Part shown: positions 19,196 to 28,406 of the stretch, piece after piece | Layout: each line of letters starts with the position of its first letter | Numbering within the stretch: position 1 is the first letter of the stretch | Assembly (NCBI GenBank): GCA_039920745.1 | Contig: JBDSDD010000049.1 | Coordinates: forward strand, 1 to 64,000 | Direction of reading: 5' to 3' | DNA length: 64,000 nt | Source: Scleromatobacter sp039920745 | Lineage (GTDB): Bacteria > Pseudomonadota > Gammaproteobacteria > Burkholderiales > Burkholderiaceae_C | The notes under the pieces: generated by a model | Told to the model about the DNA's origin: nothing | Databases searched by the model: none | Seen by the model: the letters and a program-made list of their open reading frames with translations, nothing else | Made by a program: the position numbers and the translations under genes

Positions 19196-19849
19196 ATGTC
19201 TGCCGCCTCGAGCGCCCTGCCCGTCCTGTATTCGTTCCGTCGCTGCCCGTATGCCATCCGCGCGCGACTCGCCCTGAAGGCCGCGGGCGTCGCCGTCGTG
19301 CTGCGCGAGGTCGCGCTGCGCGACAAGCCCGCCGCCCTGCTCGACCTATCGCCCAAGGCCACCGTGCCGGTGCTTCGATTGCCCGATGGCCGCGTGCTCG
19401 AACAGAGCCTGGACATCATGCGATGGGCGTTGGCGCTCGGCGACCCGCAGGACTGGGTTCGCGCCGACGAGAACGACGACGTGCAGGCTTTGACGGCTCT
19501 CAACGACGGCCCGTTCAAGCAGGCGCTCGATCGCTACAAGTACGCGCCGTGCCATCCGGAGCGTCCGGCGAACGAGTGGCGCGACGAAGGCGTCGCACTG
19601 ATGCTCGCGCCCCTCAACGCCCGCCTCGGGACGCATCGCTACCTGCTGCGCGATACGCCGTCGCTCGCAGACATGGCGCTCCTCCCTTTCGTGCGCCAGT
19701 TCGCCGCGGTCGACGCGGCGTGGTTCGACACCGCCCAGCTGGCGCCCTTGCGCGACTGGTTGCAGCGCCTGACCACGACGCCGCTGTTCGAATCGGTGAT
19801 GGCCAGGCACCCGACCTGGCACCCCGACGACGACGGCGTTCTCTTCTGA
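19196..19849 (+). CDS. Glutathione S-transferase family protein
   Basis: This 217-residue protein has an N-terminal thioredoxin-like domain (LYSFRRCPYAIRARLAL, then VPVLRLPDG and LEQSLDIMRWAL) and a C-terminal all-helical domain. The CPYA motif puts a Cys where catalytic Cys sits in omega/glutaredoxin-2-like GSTs, so thiol-transferase or deglutathionylase activity is likelier than conjugation. The glutathione-contact VP and ES/QS motifs are present. The gene lies between the kinase gene and trhO on the same strand with short gaps. The ATG at 19196 gives the canonical N-terminus. Confidence 0.85.
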   Translation: MSAASSALPVLYSFRRCPYAIRARLALKAAGVAVVLREVALRDKPAALLDLSPKATVPVLRLPDGRVLEQSLDIMRWALALGDPQDWVRADENDDVQALTALNDGPFKQALDRYKYAPCHPERPANEWRDEGVALMLAPLNARLGTHRYLLRDTPSLADMALLPFVRQFAAVDAAWFDTAQLAPLRDWLQRLTTTPLFESVMARHPTWHPDDDGVLF

Positions 19850-19874
19850 ACGCGCCTGCGAGAATCGGGGCTCC

Positions 19875-20705
19875 ATGCCCGACTCCCCGCTCCTCCACAG
19901 CGCCTTCTACCGCTTCGCACCGTTGGCCGATCCCGTCGCGGCGGCCGATGTCGTGCGTGCGTTGGCGCACGGCCTGACGGGCGGCATCGTCGTCGCCAGC
20001 GAAGGCATCAACGGCACGGTGGCCGGTGCGGGCGACGCGGTCGCCGACTTCGAGGCGGCGCTGCAACGCGACGACGTGCTGGACGGGTGCCTGCGCGGCA
20101 TGCCCTTCAAGCACAGCGCCTGCACCACCGCGCCCTTCGGCCGGCTCAAGGTGAGCGTCAAGCCGGAGATCGTGGCGCTCGGTTTGCCGGGCGCGCCGGA
20201 CGCGCCCGGCGCGCACGACGCCAGCCACCTGTCGCCCGCCGCGTGGCGCGCGCTGCTGGCGCGCGACGACGTCGTGTTGCTGGACAACCGCAACCACTTC
20301 GAGGTCCGCCTCGGCCGCTTCCGTGGCGCGGTCGACCCACAGGTACACAACTTCCGCGATTTCGTCGCGTACGTGCAGGCGCACGCGAACGCATGGCGCG
20401 AGGCGCGCCAGCCGGTGGCGATGTACTGCACCGGCGGCATCCGCTGCGACAAGACCGCGCCGTGGCTGCGCAGCCTCGGTCTGGAGGTCTGGCAGCTCGA
20501 CGGCGGCGTGCTGAACTACCTCGCCCAGATGCCCGATGCCGGGCGCGACTGGCAAGGCGAATGCTTCGTGTTCGACAACCGCGTGGCACTCGACACCTCG
20601 CTGCGCGAGACGCCGACGACGCCTGAGCAGGTGTTCGACCCCGCCCATCCCGACGAGGCCTGGCGCCTGCAGCGGGCGCGTCGCCTCGATGAGTCGGGCG
20701 GCTGA
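19875..20705 (+). CDS. trhO: tRNA uridine(34) hydroxylase TrhO (rhodanese-like)
   Basis: This 276-residue protein has an N-terminal ferredoxin-like domain (ASEGINGTVAG) and a rhodanese domain with the active-site loop MYCTGGIRCDK, followed by the usual C-terminal extension. TrhO (YceA) hydroxylates U34 of some tRNAs in an oxygen-dependent way, the first step to 5-methoxyuridine. The length is slightly shorter than the E. coli protein because the Cys-rich tail is reduced. The pseudouridine synthase start codon lies inside its last codons, which suggests a small RNA-modification operon. Confidence 0.88.
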   Translation: MPDSPLLHSAFYRFAPLADPVAAADVVRALAHGLTGGIVVASEGINGTVAGAGDAVADFEAALQRDDVLDGCLRGMPFKHSACTTAPFGRLKVSVKPEIVALGLPGAPDAPGAHDASHLSPAAWRALLARDDVVLLDNRNHFEVRLGRFRGAVDPQVHNFRDFVAYVQAHANAWREARQPVAMYCTGGIRCDKTAPWLRSLGLEVWQLDGGVLNYLAQMPDAGRDWQGECFVFDNRVALDTSLRETPTTPEQVFDPAHPDEAWRLQRARRLDESGG

Positions 20706-21627
20706 GGTGTTCACGCCGACGCCGCGCGACGGGGTGAGCGCCAGCCGGGTGGGTGTCGGTGACGGCCGCTTTGCGAATGTGCTGGCCTTTCTCGAGGCCC
20801 GCTTCCCCGCGGTCGCCGACTGGCCCGAGCGCATCGCGCGCGGCGACGTGCTGGACGCCGAAGGCCGTCCGATGGCGCCCGATGCGCCCTGCCTGCTCGG
20901 CACGCTGCTCTGGTACTGGCGCGCGCCGCCACCGGAGCCGCGCGTGCCGTTCGAGATCGACGTCCTGCACCAGGACGAGCACCTCGTCGTCATCGACAAG
21001 CCGCATTTCCTGGCAGCGATTCCAGGCGGCCGGCACCTGCACGAGACGGCGCTGGTGCGGCTCAAGAACCAGCTCGGCATCGACACGCTGACGCCGATGC
21101 ACCGCCTCGACCGCGAGACCGCCGGCGTGCTCGTATTCATCGTGCAACCGCCCACGCGTGGCGCCTACCAGGCGTTGCTGCGCGGGCGCGAGGTGCACAA
21201 GGTCTACGAGGCCGTCGCGCCGTGGCGCGACGAGCTCGCGCTGGCGCAGGTCGTGCGCCATCGCATCGAGAAGCCGTCGGACGCCGGTTTCATGCAGGTG
21301 CGCATCGTGCCGGGCGAGCCCAACGCCGAGACGCACGTCGAACTGATCGCCCGCCTGCCCGACGGCCTCGCGCGCTACCGGCTGACGCCCAAGACGGGCC
21401 GCACGCACCAGTTGCGCGCGCAGATGGACGCGCTCGGCGCGCCCCTGGTCGGCGACCGCATCTACCCGAGCCTGCTGCCTGAGTCGGCGTCCGGCGCTGC
21501 GCCGGACTGGTCACGGCCGCTGCAATTGCTGGCACGCGAATTCGCATTCACCGATCCGCTGACCGGCCAGCCGCGCCGCTTCGTCAGCCGCCGCGAGCTG
21601 GCGCTCACAGCAGGTCTTCCAGGATGA
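20689..21627 (+). CDS. RluA-family RNA pseudouridine synthase
   Basis: This 312-residue enzyme isomerises uridine to pseudouridine in rRNA or tRNA. The catalytic Asp is in MHRLDRETAGVLVF. LLPESASG and the C-terminal KTGRTHQLRAQM motif match the RluA family. No S4 domain is obvious; the N-terminus is short, as in TruC/RluA-type enzymes. It overlaps the end of trhO by 17 bp in another frame, so translation is probably coupled. Its 3' end also overlaps the convergent PLD-lipoprotein gene by 23 bp. The target base cannot be predicted. Confidence 0.87.
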   Translation: MSRAAEVFTPTPRDGVSASRVGVGDGRFANVLAFLEARFPAVADWPERIARGDVLDAEGRPMAPDAPCLLGTLLWYWRAPPPEPRVPFEIDVLHQDEHLVVIDKPHFLAAIPGGRHLHETALVRLKNQLGIDTLTPMHRLDRETAGVLVFIVQPPTRGAYQALLRGREVHKVYEAVAPWRDELALAQVVRHRIEKPSDAGFMQVRIVPGEPNAETHVELIARLPDGLARYRLTPKTGRTHQLRAQMDALGAPLVGDRIYPSLLPESASGAAPDWSRPLQLLAREFAFTDPLTGQPRRFVSRRELALTAGLPG

Positions 21628-23188
21628 ACGGCGAGAACAACCACACCTCGATCAGCGTGGAGATGCCGATCTCCGGCTCGGCCTCGTAGACCTTCTCGCC
21701 GTCGGGCTGGTCGTCCACCCATTGCACGTCGCGGCCCGACGCGCCGCCCAGCCGCATGCGGTAGGTGCCCACCGAGCGCAGCTCGTCGACGAGCGACGTG
21801 ACATCGGCGGCCAGCTCCGGCGAGTCGACGAACAGGCCCAGCTCGGTGTTGGCGCGCGACGAGCGGAAGTCGAGGTTCATCGAGCCGACGACCGTCGTCT
21901 GGTGGTCGATCACCATCATCTTGGCGTGCAGCCGGCCGGTGGACGTGCCCAGCATCGCGCCGAACGAGTCGTCGAACATCGAATCCATGCGCAGGATGCG
22001 CGGACTGACTTCGTAGATCTGCACGCCCATCTGCAGCATCTGGCGCCGATGGCGCCCGTAGGCCGCGCTGACGAACGGCTCGTCGTTGGAGGCCATCGTG
22101 TTGGTGACGAGGGTCACCGGCACGCCGCTCTTGCGCACCTTGTACAGGCCCTCCAGTGCCGTGCGGCCCGGCACGAAGTACGGCGACGCGAGCAGCACGT
22201 GGTCGTGCGCCTGCGAGATCGCGTCGGTCACGTGCGAGATCACCGTCGTCGGGTCCATCCCCGACGACGCCTCGCCCTTGACCTTCTCGGGGCTGTCGGC
22301 CACCACCTGGATGCGGCCGCGCAGCATCTTCAGCGGCGGGTGCGCCATGTCGCGGCTCAGCGGGCCGTAGTTCAGGAAGTCGCGCGCCCCGGCCATGATG
22401 GGCGCGAACAGCATGTCGGCCGACGCCGTCGTGCGCTCGAACTCCTCGCGCCGCGCTTCGGCCTTGGGCGCGCCAGGCTCCAGCGCGTCCAGCGTGTAGA
22501 CGTGGCGGCTGTTCCAGTAGCGGTCGAAGGAGGCCGCCAGCTCGGGCACGGCGTCGCCGGCCACGAGCAGGTCGAAGTCGATGAAGTTGCCGCGCGGGCT
22601 GCGGAAGAAGTACTCGTCTGCGATGTTGCGGCCACCGGCGATCGCAAACACGCCGTCGGCGATGAACAGCTTGTTGTGCATGCGGTGGTTCAGGCGCGTG
22701 AGATCGGCCAGCGACAAGCCCCAGCGCGTGACCGTCAACGCGCGGCCGGCGGGGAACGGGTTGAACAGGCGCACCTGCACGTTCGCATACGCGGCGATGC
22801 CTTGCAGCAGCCGGTCGTTGCTGGCGGTGTAGAGGTCGTCGACGAGGATGCGCACGCGCACGCCGCGCACGGCCGCGTCACGCACCGCGCGCAGGAACGC
22901 GCGGCCGGTGAGGTCGTCGGCCAGCAGGTAGTACTGGATGTCCAGGCTCTCGCGCGCCTCGCGGATCAGCGTCAGGCGGGCGTCCATCGAGTACGAGCTG
23001 AAGGCCAGCGGACGGAACGCCGAGCCGCTTCCGGGGGTGAGGTCGGCGGGCAGCAGCGCGGCGAGCGGGCTGCCAGGCGCGGCGGGCAGCGCGCTGCTGG
23101 GCGTCTTCTGCAACTCGGCGAGCGCGGCACAACCCGGGAGCGCCAGCACCGCCGCCAACAGCGCCAGGCAACGCATCCATGCCCTCAT
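21605..23188 (-). CDS. Phospholipase D-family lipoprotein (cardiolipin-synthase-like)
   Basis: This 527-residue protein has a lipobox (LALPGC). It has two HKD catalytic motifs: HNKLFIADGVFAIAGGRNI and HAKMMVIDHQTTVVGSMNLDFRS. Two HKD motifs mark the PLD superfamily; bacterial members of this type act as cardiolipin synthases or phospholipases. The lipobox without transmembrane helices suggests a periplasmic membrane-anchored enzyme, unlike ClsA with its two helices. The ATG at 23188 gives the signal peptide directly, and the long upstream extension of the frame is not coding. It is divergent from the orphan histidine kinase. Confidence 0.87.
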   Translation of the reverse strand: MRAWMRCLALLAAVLALPGCAALAELQKTPSSALPAAPGSPLAALLPADLTPGSGSAFRPLAFSSYSMDARLTLIREARESLDIQYYLLADDLTGRAFLRAVRDAAVRGVRVRILVDDLYTASNDRLLQGIAAYANVQVRLFNPFPAGRALTVTRWGLSLADLTRLNHRMHNKLFIADGVFAIAGGRNIADEYFFRSPRGNFIDFDLLVAGDAVPELAASFDRYWNSRHVYTLDALEPGAPKAEARREEFERTTASADMLFAPIMAGARDFLNYGPLSRDMAHPPLKMLRGRIQVVADSPEKVKGEASSGMDPTTVISHVTDAISQAHDHVLLASPYFVPGRTALEGLYKVRKSGVPVTLVTNTMASNDEPFVSAAYGRHRRQMLQMGVQIYEVSPRILRMDSMFDDSFGAMLGTSTGRLHAKMMVIDHQTTVVGSMNLDFRSSRANTELGLFVDSPELAADVTSLVDELRSVGTYRMRLGGASGRDVQWVDDQPDGEKVYEAEPEIGISTLIEVWLFSPFILEDLL

Positions 23189-23416
23189 GCGACGCCTCGC
23201 GCGGGCAGCGGCCGATGTGTCGAGGCGATCATGCGGAGGACTCCAGGCTGGGGCGACAGCAACACACGGCTCACGTTGCCCGGCGATGATAGGCCCCCCC
23301 GAAGCGCTGCCTGCGTTTGCCCGGTCGGTGTCATTGCGATTCATCATCCGATCCGCACCGGCACGATCCCTTCGCACACACCGCACGCCTGACCGACCTC
23401 TCGCGGAGCCCTGGCT

Positions 23417-24550
23417 TTGAAACTGAAGAACGCGGACACGCTTTTCCTGCGCATCTTCCTGCTGCTGCTGCTCGCCTTCTCGATCAGCTCGTGGCTGGCC
23501 TTCGAGGTGTTCCGCGCGACCGCCCCGCCGCCGTGGCGCGACACGCCACCGATGCGCCAGCCGATGCACCCGTTGTTCAGCGAGGCCCAGGGAGCCCGGC
23601 CGCCGCCGCCGGGCGCCAGCTGGCCCGCCGGCCAGCACCATCCTCCTTGGCTGTCGATCGGCCTGGACGCCGCCATCAAGGTGCTCGCCGTGGCGCTCGC
23701 CGCCTGGATCGCGGCGCGCGCGCTGTCGCTGCCGATGCGCCGCCTCAGCGACGCCGCGCGACTGCTGGGGCAGGCGCTGTCGCCGACCGCCGGCGTCGGC
23801 ATTGCAGTCGCGCCGCCGCAACTCGACGAGGAGCGCGGCACGCGCGAGGTGCGCGAGACCGCGCGGGTGTTCAACGACCTGTCGCGCCAGCTCAAGACCG
23901 ATTTCGATACCCAACGCCTGATGCTGGCCACCGTGTCGCACGACCTGCGCACGCCGCTGACCCGCCTGCGCATGCGCCTGTCGGAGCTGGAGGCCCACCC
24001 GGCCGCCCGCAGCGCGATCGACGACGTGCGCCAGATGGACGAGCTGATCGAGAGCTTGCTGGCGCTGTTCCGCCCGCCCGCCGCCAGCATCGCCGGCGCG
24101 GCCGGCCTCGTCGACGTGTTCGCGCTGGTGCAGGCGATCATCGACGACCTGGCGCCGACCGGGCCGGAGGTGACGCTGAGCGGCACGTCGGCGTCAACGC
24201 GCTGCCAGCCCGCCGCGGTTCGGCGCATGGTGGAGAACCTGGTCGAGAACGCGATCCGCCACGGCGGCGCGCACGGCTCGGTGGACGTGGAAGTGACGGC
24301 CGGGCCCGCCACCGTCTGCGTGAGCGTGACGGATCGCGGTCCGGGCCTGAGCAGCGAACAGCTCGCCAGCGCAGGCACGCCGTTCCTGCGCTGGTCCGGC
24401 GCCGAGGCCGACAGCGGCCGCCGCGCCGGGCTCGGCCTGGGGCTCTACATCACGAGCGCGCTGGCGCAACGCGAAGGCGGGCGCCTGGAGCTGGCCGCAC
24501 GGCCCGCTGGCGGGCTCTGCGCGACGCTGCACCTGCCGCTGTCACGCTGA
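23417..24550 (+). CDS. Orphan membrane sensor histidine kinase
   Basis: This 377-residue protein has two transmembrane helices (LFLRIFLLLLLAFSISSWLA and IKVLAVALAAWIAARAL) flanking a short proline-rich periplasmic loop of about 60 residues, then HAMP, HisKA and HATPase_c. The phospho-acceptor is His175 in VSHDLRTPL; ATP-site boxes are NLVENAIRHGG, DRGPGL and GLGLGLY. It resembles EnvZ-like kinases. The start is TTG with GCGGAG 8 bases upstream; no ATG precedes the first helix. No response regulator is adjacent, so its partner lies elsewhere. Confidence 0.87.
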   Translation: MKLKNADTLFLRIFLLLLLAFSISSWLAFEVFRATAPPPWRDTPPMRQPMHPLFSEAQGARPPPPGASWPAGQHHPPWLSIGLDAAIKVLAVALAAWIAARALSLPMRRLSDAARLLGQALSPTAGVGIAVAPPQLDEERGTREVRETARVFNDLSRQLKTDFDTQRLMLATVSHDLRTPLTRLRMRLSELEAHPAARSAIDDVRQMDELIESLLALFRPPAASIAGAAGLVDVFALVQAIIDDLAPTGPEVTLSGTSASTRCQPAAVRRMVENLVENAIRHGGAHGSVDVEVTAGPATVCVSVTDRGPGLSSEQLASAGTPFLRWSGAEADSGRRAGLGLGLYITSALAQREGGRLELAARPAGGLCATLHLPLSR

Positions 24551-24571
24551 CGCGACGGCACGCGCCTGAGC

Positions 24572-24826
24572 TCAGGGCGCGCCGACCAGCCCGTCGATCG
24601 CGCCCGCGCCCTGCGTCGAGGCGTCCTCGTGAACCTTCTTGGGGTCGCTGCCATCGTCGAGCAGCGATTCGTGCTGCGCCGACTCGCTGGCGGCGCCGTC
24701 GCCGCCAGCCGTCGGATCGAGCTCGACGCTGGACTGCACCTGTTCAGGCTCGCCACGCTGCGGCTCGCCGAGGCGGCCGCCCGAATTGAAGTTGGGGATC
24801 GAGTTGGGGTCTTGCTTGATGTCCAT
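24572..24826 (-). CDS. Small hydrophilic hypothetical protein
   Basis: This 84-residue, acidic, Gly/Ser/Gln-rich protein starts MDIKQDPNSIPNFNSGGRLGEP and is likely disordered. The ATG at 24826 has a good GAGAGG ribosome site, while the longer open frame upstream looks non-coding. No domain is recognised. Its low-complexity, charged nature resembles small stress-related or starvation proteins, but this is only an impression. It sits between the convergent histidine kinase gene and a divergent small secreted protein gene. Confidence 0.6.
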   Translation of the reverse strand: MDIKQDPNSIPNFNSGGRLGEPQRGEPEQVQSSVELDPTAGGDGAASESAQHESLLDDGSDPKKVHEDASTQGAGAIDGLVGAP

Positions 24827-25072
24827 GGGGAACCTCTCGCGCAGGGCGCAACGCGGGCGAAGGGCCGCGACACCGGGGTGAGGCAACCGGCGTTCCCTGT
24901 CCGGCCGTGATGGCGGCGACGGTTCGTCGCGCCAGATTGCAGTTCGCGCCGAATCCGCTGCCGGTCGTCGCAAGGCGGTTTGTGGCTTGGTTGCAAGCTC
25001 CGATAGTCCATACATCGGAACACGAAAAGCCTTCCGAACAGATCAACCCCCACCGACCCTCAGGAGCCCACC

Positions 25073-25258
25073 ATGACCAAGACCACCGCCCAGTTAGCCG
25101 CCCTCGCCCTCTCTGCCCTCATGACCCTGGGCGTCGTCGCCGGCATGAACGGCCTGGCGACCACGCAATACGCTGCGGCGGACAGCCTGGCCATGGCGCA
25201 ATACGGTCAACAGCACGTCGCCGTGCAGCACGTGACCGTCATCGGTCACCGCGCCTGA
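25073..25258 (+). CDS. Small secreted protein with VTVIGHR tail
   Basis: This 61-residue protein has an N-terminal hydrophobic signal segment (LAALALSALMTLGVVAGM) and a short Gln/His/Val-rich mature part ending HVTVIGHRA. The ATG has an AGGAG site about 5 bases upstream, and a strong intrinsic terminator follows the stop within 40 bp. So it looks like a stand-alone, well-defined transcription unit. No family assignment is possible. Similar tiny exported proteins ending in a (V/I)xGHR/GRR motif occur in related bacteria as far as I recall, with no known role. Confidence 0.7.
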   Translation: MTKTTAQLAALALSALMTLGVVAGMNGLATTQYAAADSLAMAQYGQQHVAVQHVTVIGHRA

Positions 25259-25294
25259 ACGACAGCGCGCCTCGAGCGCGCCCTCCGCTCCTTC

Positions 25295-25321
25295 AAGGCC
25301 TCGCGATGCGAGGCCTTTTTT
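25295..25321 (+). terminator. Intrinsic terminator of the small secreted protein gene
   Basis: A perfect 10-bp stem AAGGCCTCGC/GCGAGGCCTT (25295-25304 and 25308-25317) with a 3-base loop runs into a T-run (25316-25321). It is a textbook rho-independent terminator for the plus-strand gene. On the minus strand the hairpin lacks a U-tract, so it mainly serves the plus strand. Confidence 0.85.
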
Positions 25322-25328
25322 CATCGCG

Positions 25329-26095
25329 TCAGTTCTTCAACCGATACCCGGTCTTGAAGATCCACGCCACCACCGCCATCGCGACCGCCAGGAACCCCAG
25401 GGTCATCGCGATGCTCAGACCCACGCTGACGTCGCCCGCGCCGTAGAACGACCAGCGAAAGCCCGAGATCAGGTAGACGACCGGGTTGAACAGGGCGACG
25501 GTCTGCCAGAACGGCGGCAGCATCGAGATCGAGTAGAAGCTGCCGCCAAGGAAAGTGAGCGGCGTGACGATCAGCAGCGGGATGACCTGCAGCTTCTCGA
25601 AACCGTCGGCCCAGATTCCGATGATGAAGCCGACCAGGCTGAACGTGACCGCGGTCAGCACCAGGAACAGCAGCATCACGATCGGGTGGTCGATGTGCAG
25701 CGGCACGAACAGCGTGGCCGTGGCCAGGATGATCAGGCCCACCAGGATGGACTTCGACGCCGCCGCGCCCACGTAGGCGATGATGATCTCGACGAACGAC
25801 ACCGGCGCCGACAGCAACTCGTAGATCGTTCCGGAGAACTTGGGAAAGTAGATTCCGAACGACGCGTTGGAGATGCTTTGGGTCAGCAGCGACAGCATGA
25901 TCAACCCCGGCACGATGAACGCGCCGTAGCTGATGCCGCCCATCGTCTGGATGCGCGAGCCGATGGCCGCGCCGAACACGATGAAGTACAACGACGTGGA
26001 GATCACCGGCGAGATGACGCTCTGCATCAGCGTGCGCCAGGTGCGTGCCATCTCGAAGGTGTAGATCGCACGCACGGCGTGCCAGTTGGCGCCGC

Positions 26096-26099
<4 letters not shown>
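25329..26099 (-). CDS. ABC-2 type transporter permease (YadH-like)
   Basis: This 256-residue inner-membrane protein has six predicted helices and the ABC-2 family pattern (ISPVISTSLYFIVFG, then PFxxxxAYVGAA, and LTFLGGSFYSISMLPPFW near the end). It forms the channel of an efflux ABC system with the preceding ATPase gene. The start ATG overlaps the ATPase stop (ATGA), so the two are translationally coupled. It resembles E. coli YadH; substrate is unknown. The ATG at 26099 gives the expected cytosolic N-terminus NWHAVRAIYTFEM. Confidence 0.9.
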
Positions 26100-27025
<926 letters not shown>

Positions 27026-27062
27026 GGCGCGCAGTATCCCGCGCCCGCGCAGATCGTGCTGG

Positions 27063-28127
27063 CTAGACCGAAATCGGCCATTCCAGCTCGCGCCGCTGCG
27101 CCGCGCTGGCGATGCCCAGCTCGATCAACTCCATCACGGCCAGCGCCTCTTGCGGGGGCACCGGGTTCGGCCCCTCGTTGCGGATCGCCGCGGCGATGCC
27201 CGCAAAGTAGGCCATGTGCGCGCCGGCCAGCATCGCCACGGGCTCACTGAGGGTCGTGCCGTCGCTCGCTCGCGTGACGCGCACCGCGCGCCCGGGGTCG
27301 ACGCCCCAGTCGGGCTGCGGCGGCCAGGTGGGGCGCACGCCGGCCTTCAGCGCGTCTTCCTGCACGTCCAGACCTTCCTTGACGAAGCTGCCCAGCGTGC
27401 CGTGCACCGCGAAGCGTGGCGCGCTCGCGGCCACCAGCATGCCGGCGTGCAGGTGCACGTGCAGCCGGTCGTAGCGCAGGCTGGCGTGGAACCAGTCGTC
27501 GGCCAGCGCGCCGTCGCGCGTCAGGTCTCGCGCCAGCGTGATCGCGTGCGGGCGGCCAAACAGCTGCATCGCCTGGTCGATCAGGTGCGGGCCGAGGTCG
27601 AACCACAGGCCGGCGCCCGGGCCGGCCATCTCGCGCCAGCGCGGGCGCACCTCGGGTCGGAAGCGGTCGTGGCGCGAGCTCATCTCGACGATGCGGCCCA
27701 GCGCACCGTCGGCCACCAGCTGGCGCAGCGTCAGGAAGTCGCCGTCCCAGCGCCTGTTGTGGAACACCGAGAGCACCAGACGACGCTTGCGCGCCAGCCC
27801 GACGAGCTCACGCGCGTCGTCCAGCGCGACGGTGAACGGCTTGTCGATGACGACGTTGCGGCCGGCCAGCAGCGCGGCGCGGGCCAGCGGGTGGTGGGTG
27901 TCGTTGGGCGTGGCGATGACGACCAGGTCCAGGTCGTCGCGCACGATCAGCTCGACCGGCGTCGCATGGACGATGACGTCGGGCCAGTCGGCGTGCACCT
28001 TGGCCGGGTCGGAGCTGGCCACGGCCACGAGCTCGAGCGACGGCAGCGCCGAGATCAACGGCGCATGGAAGGTCTTGCCGGCATAGCCATAGCCGATCAG
28101 GCCGACCTTCAGGCGAGGCGTCTTCAT
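27063..28127 (-). CDS. Gfo/Idh/MocA-family NAD(P)-dependent oxidoreductase
   Basis: This 354-residue protein has an N-terminal Rossmann fold (GLIGYGYAGKTFHAP, then VVIATPNDTHHPLA and the EKP-like VVIDKPF). A C-terminal alpha/beta domain follows, with the WFDLGPHLIDQA motif containing the catalytic His. Family members oxidise or reduce sugars, inositols and their derivatives. It is similar in layout to YdgJ-type enzymes. The ATG at 28127 begins directly before the Rossmann strand. It is transcribed away from the nuclease gene; the 279-bp divergent region carries the Pho-like repeats. Confidence 0.88.
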   Translation of the reverse strand: MKTPRLKVGLIGYGYAGKTFHAPLISALPSLELVAVASSDPAKVHADWPDVIVHATPVELIVRDDLDLVVIATPNDTHHPLARAALLAGRNVVIDKPFTVALDDARELVGLARKRRLVLSVFHNRRWDGDFLTLRQLVADGALGRIVEMSSRHDRFRPEVRPRWREMAGPGAGLWFDLGPHLIDQAMQLFGRPHAITLARDLTRDGALADDWFHASLRYDRLHVHLHAGMLVAASAPRFAVHGTLGSFVKEGLDVQEDALKAGVRPTWPPQPDWGVDPGRAVRVTRASDGTTLSEPVAMLAGAHMAYFAGIAAAIRNEGPNPVPPQEALAVMELIELGIASAAQRRELEWPISV

Positions 28128-28314
28128 TGGATGCCTGCGGCAGCGACAACAACGAGAGCGGGCATCGAAGGCTTCTTTCGAACGGGTTGGCGGCGCCAGG
28201 ATTATGCGCGGGCCGCCGCGCGCGCGTGGCACGCGGATGACGGCACGGTGACTTCCAGGGAATGCCCTGCCCCACGAAGACGCCCGCGCTCGTCCGCGAT
28301 ACCCGGATCGCGGT

Positions 28315-28343
28315 AGTTCACATACCGGTCACCGTATGGTCAC
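28315..28343 (+). promoter_or_regulatory. Triple Pho-half-site element upstream of the nuclease gene
   Basis: Three heptamers, AGTTCAC (28315-28321), CGGTCAC (28326-28332) and TGGTCAC (28337-28343), repeat with an exact 11-bp period, separated by 4 bp each. This is the geometry of overlapping PhoB boxes, although the consensus half-site is CTGTCAT/C, so the match is partial (TTCAC/GTCAC). They lie 64-92 bp before the ATG of the extracellular nuclease gene. PhoB control is inferred from spacing and gene function. Confidence 0.5.
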
Positions 28344-28406
28344 GAACAGAAATGACACTGCGCCCGGTCATTCAATTCGAATTTCAGATTCCCACAAGGA
28401 CACGTC

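Noticed and set aside
23329..23350. Second Pho-box-like repeat (TGTCAT...TTCATC) upstream of the orphan kinase gene
   Set aside because: The two half-sites are 10 bp apart, not 11, and the second deviates from the motif.
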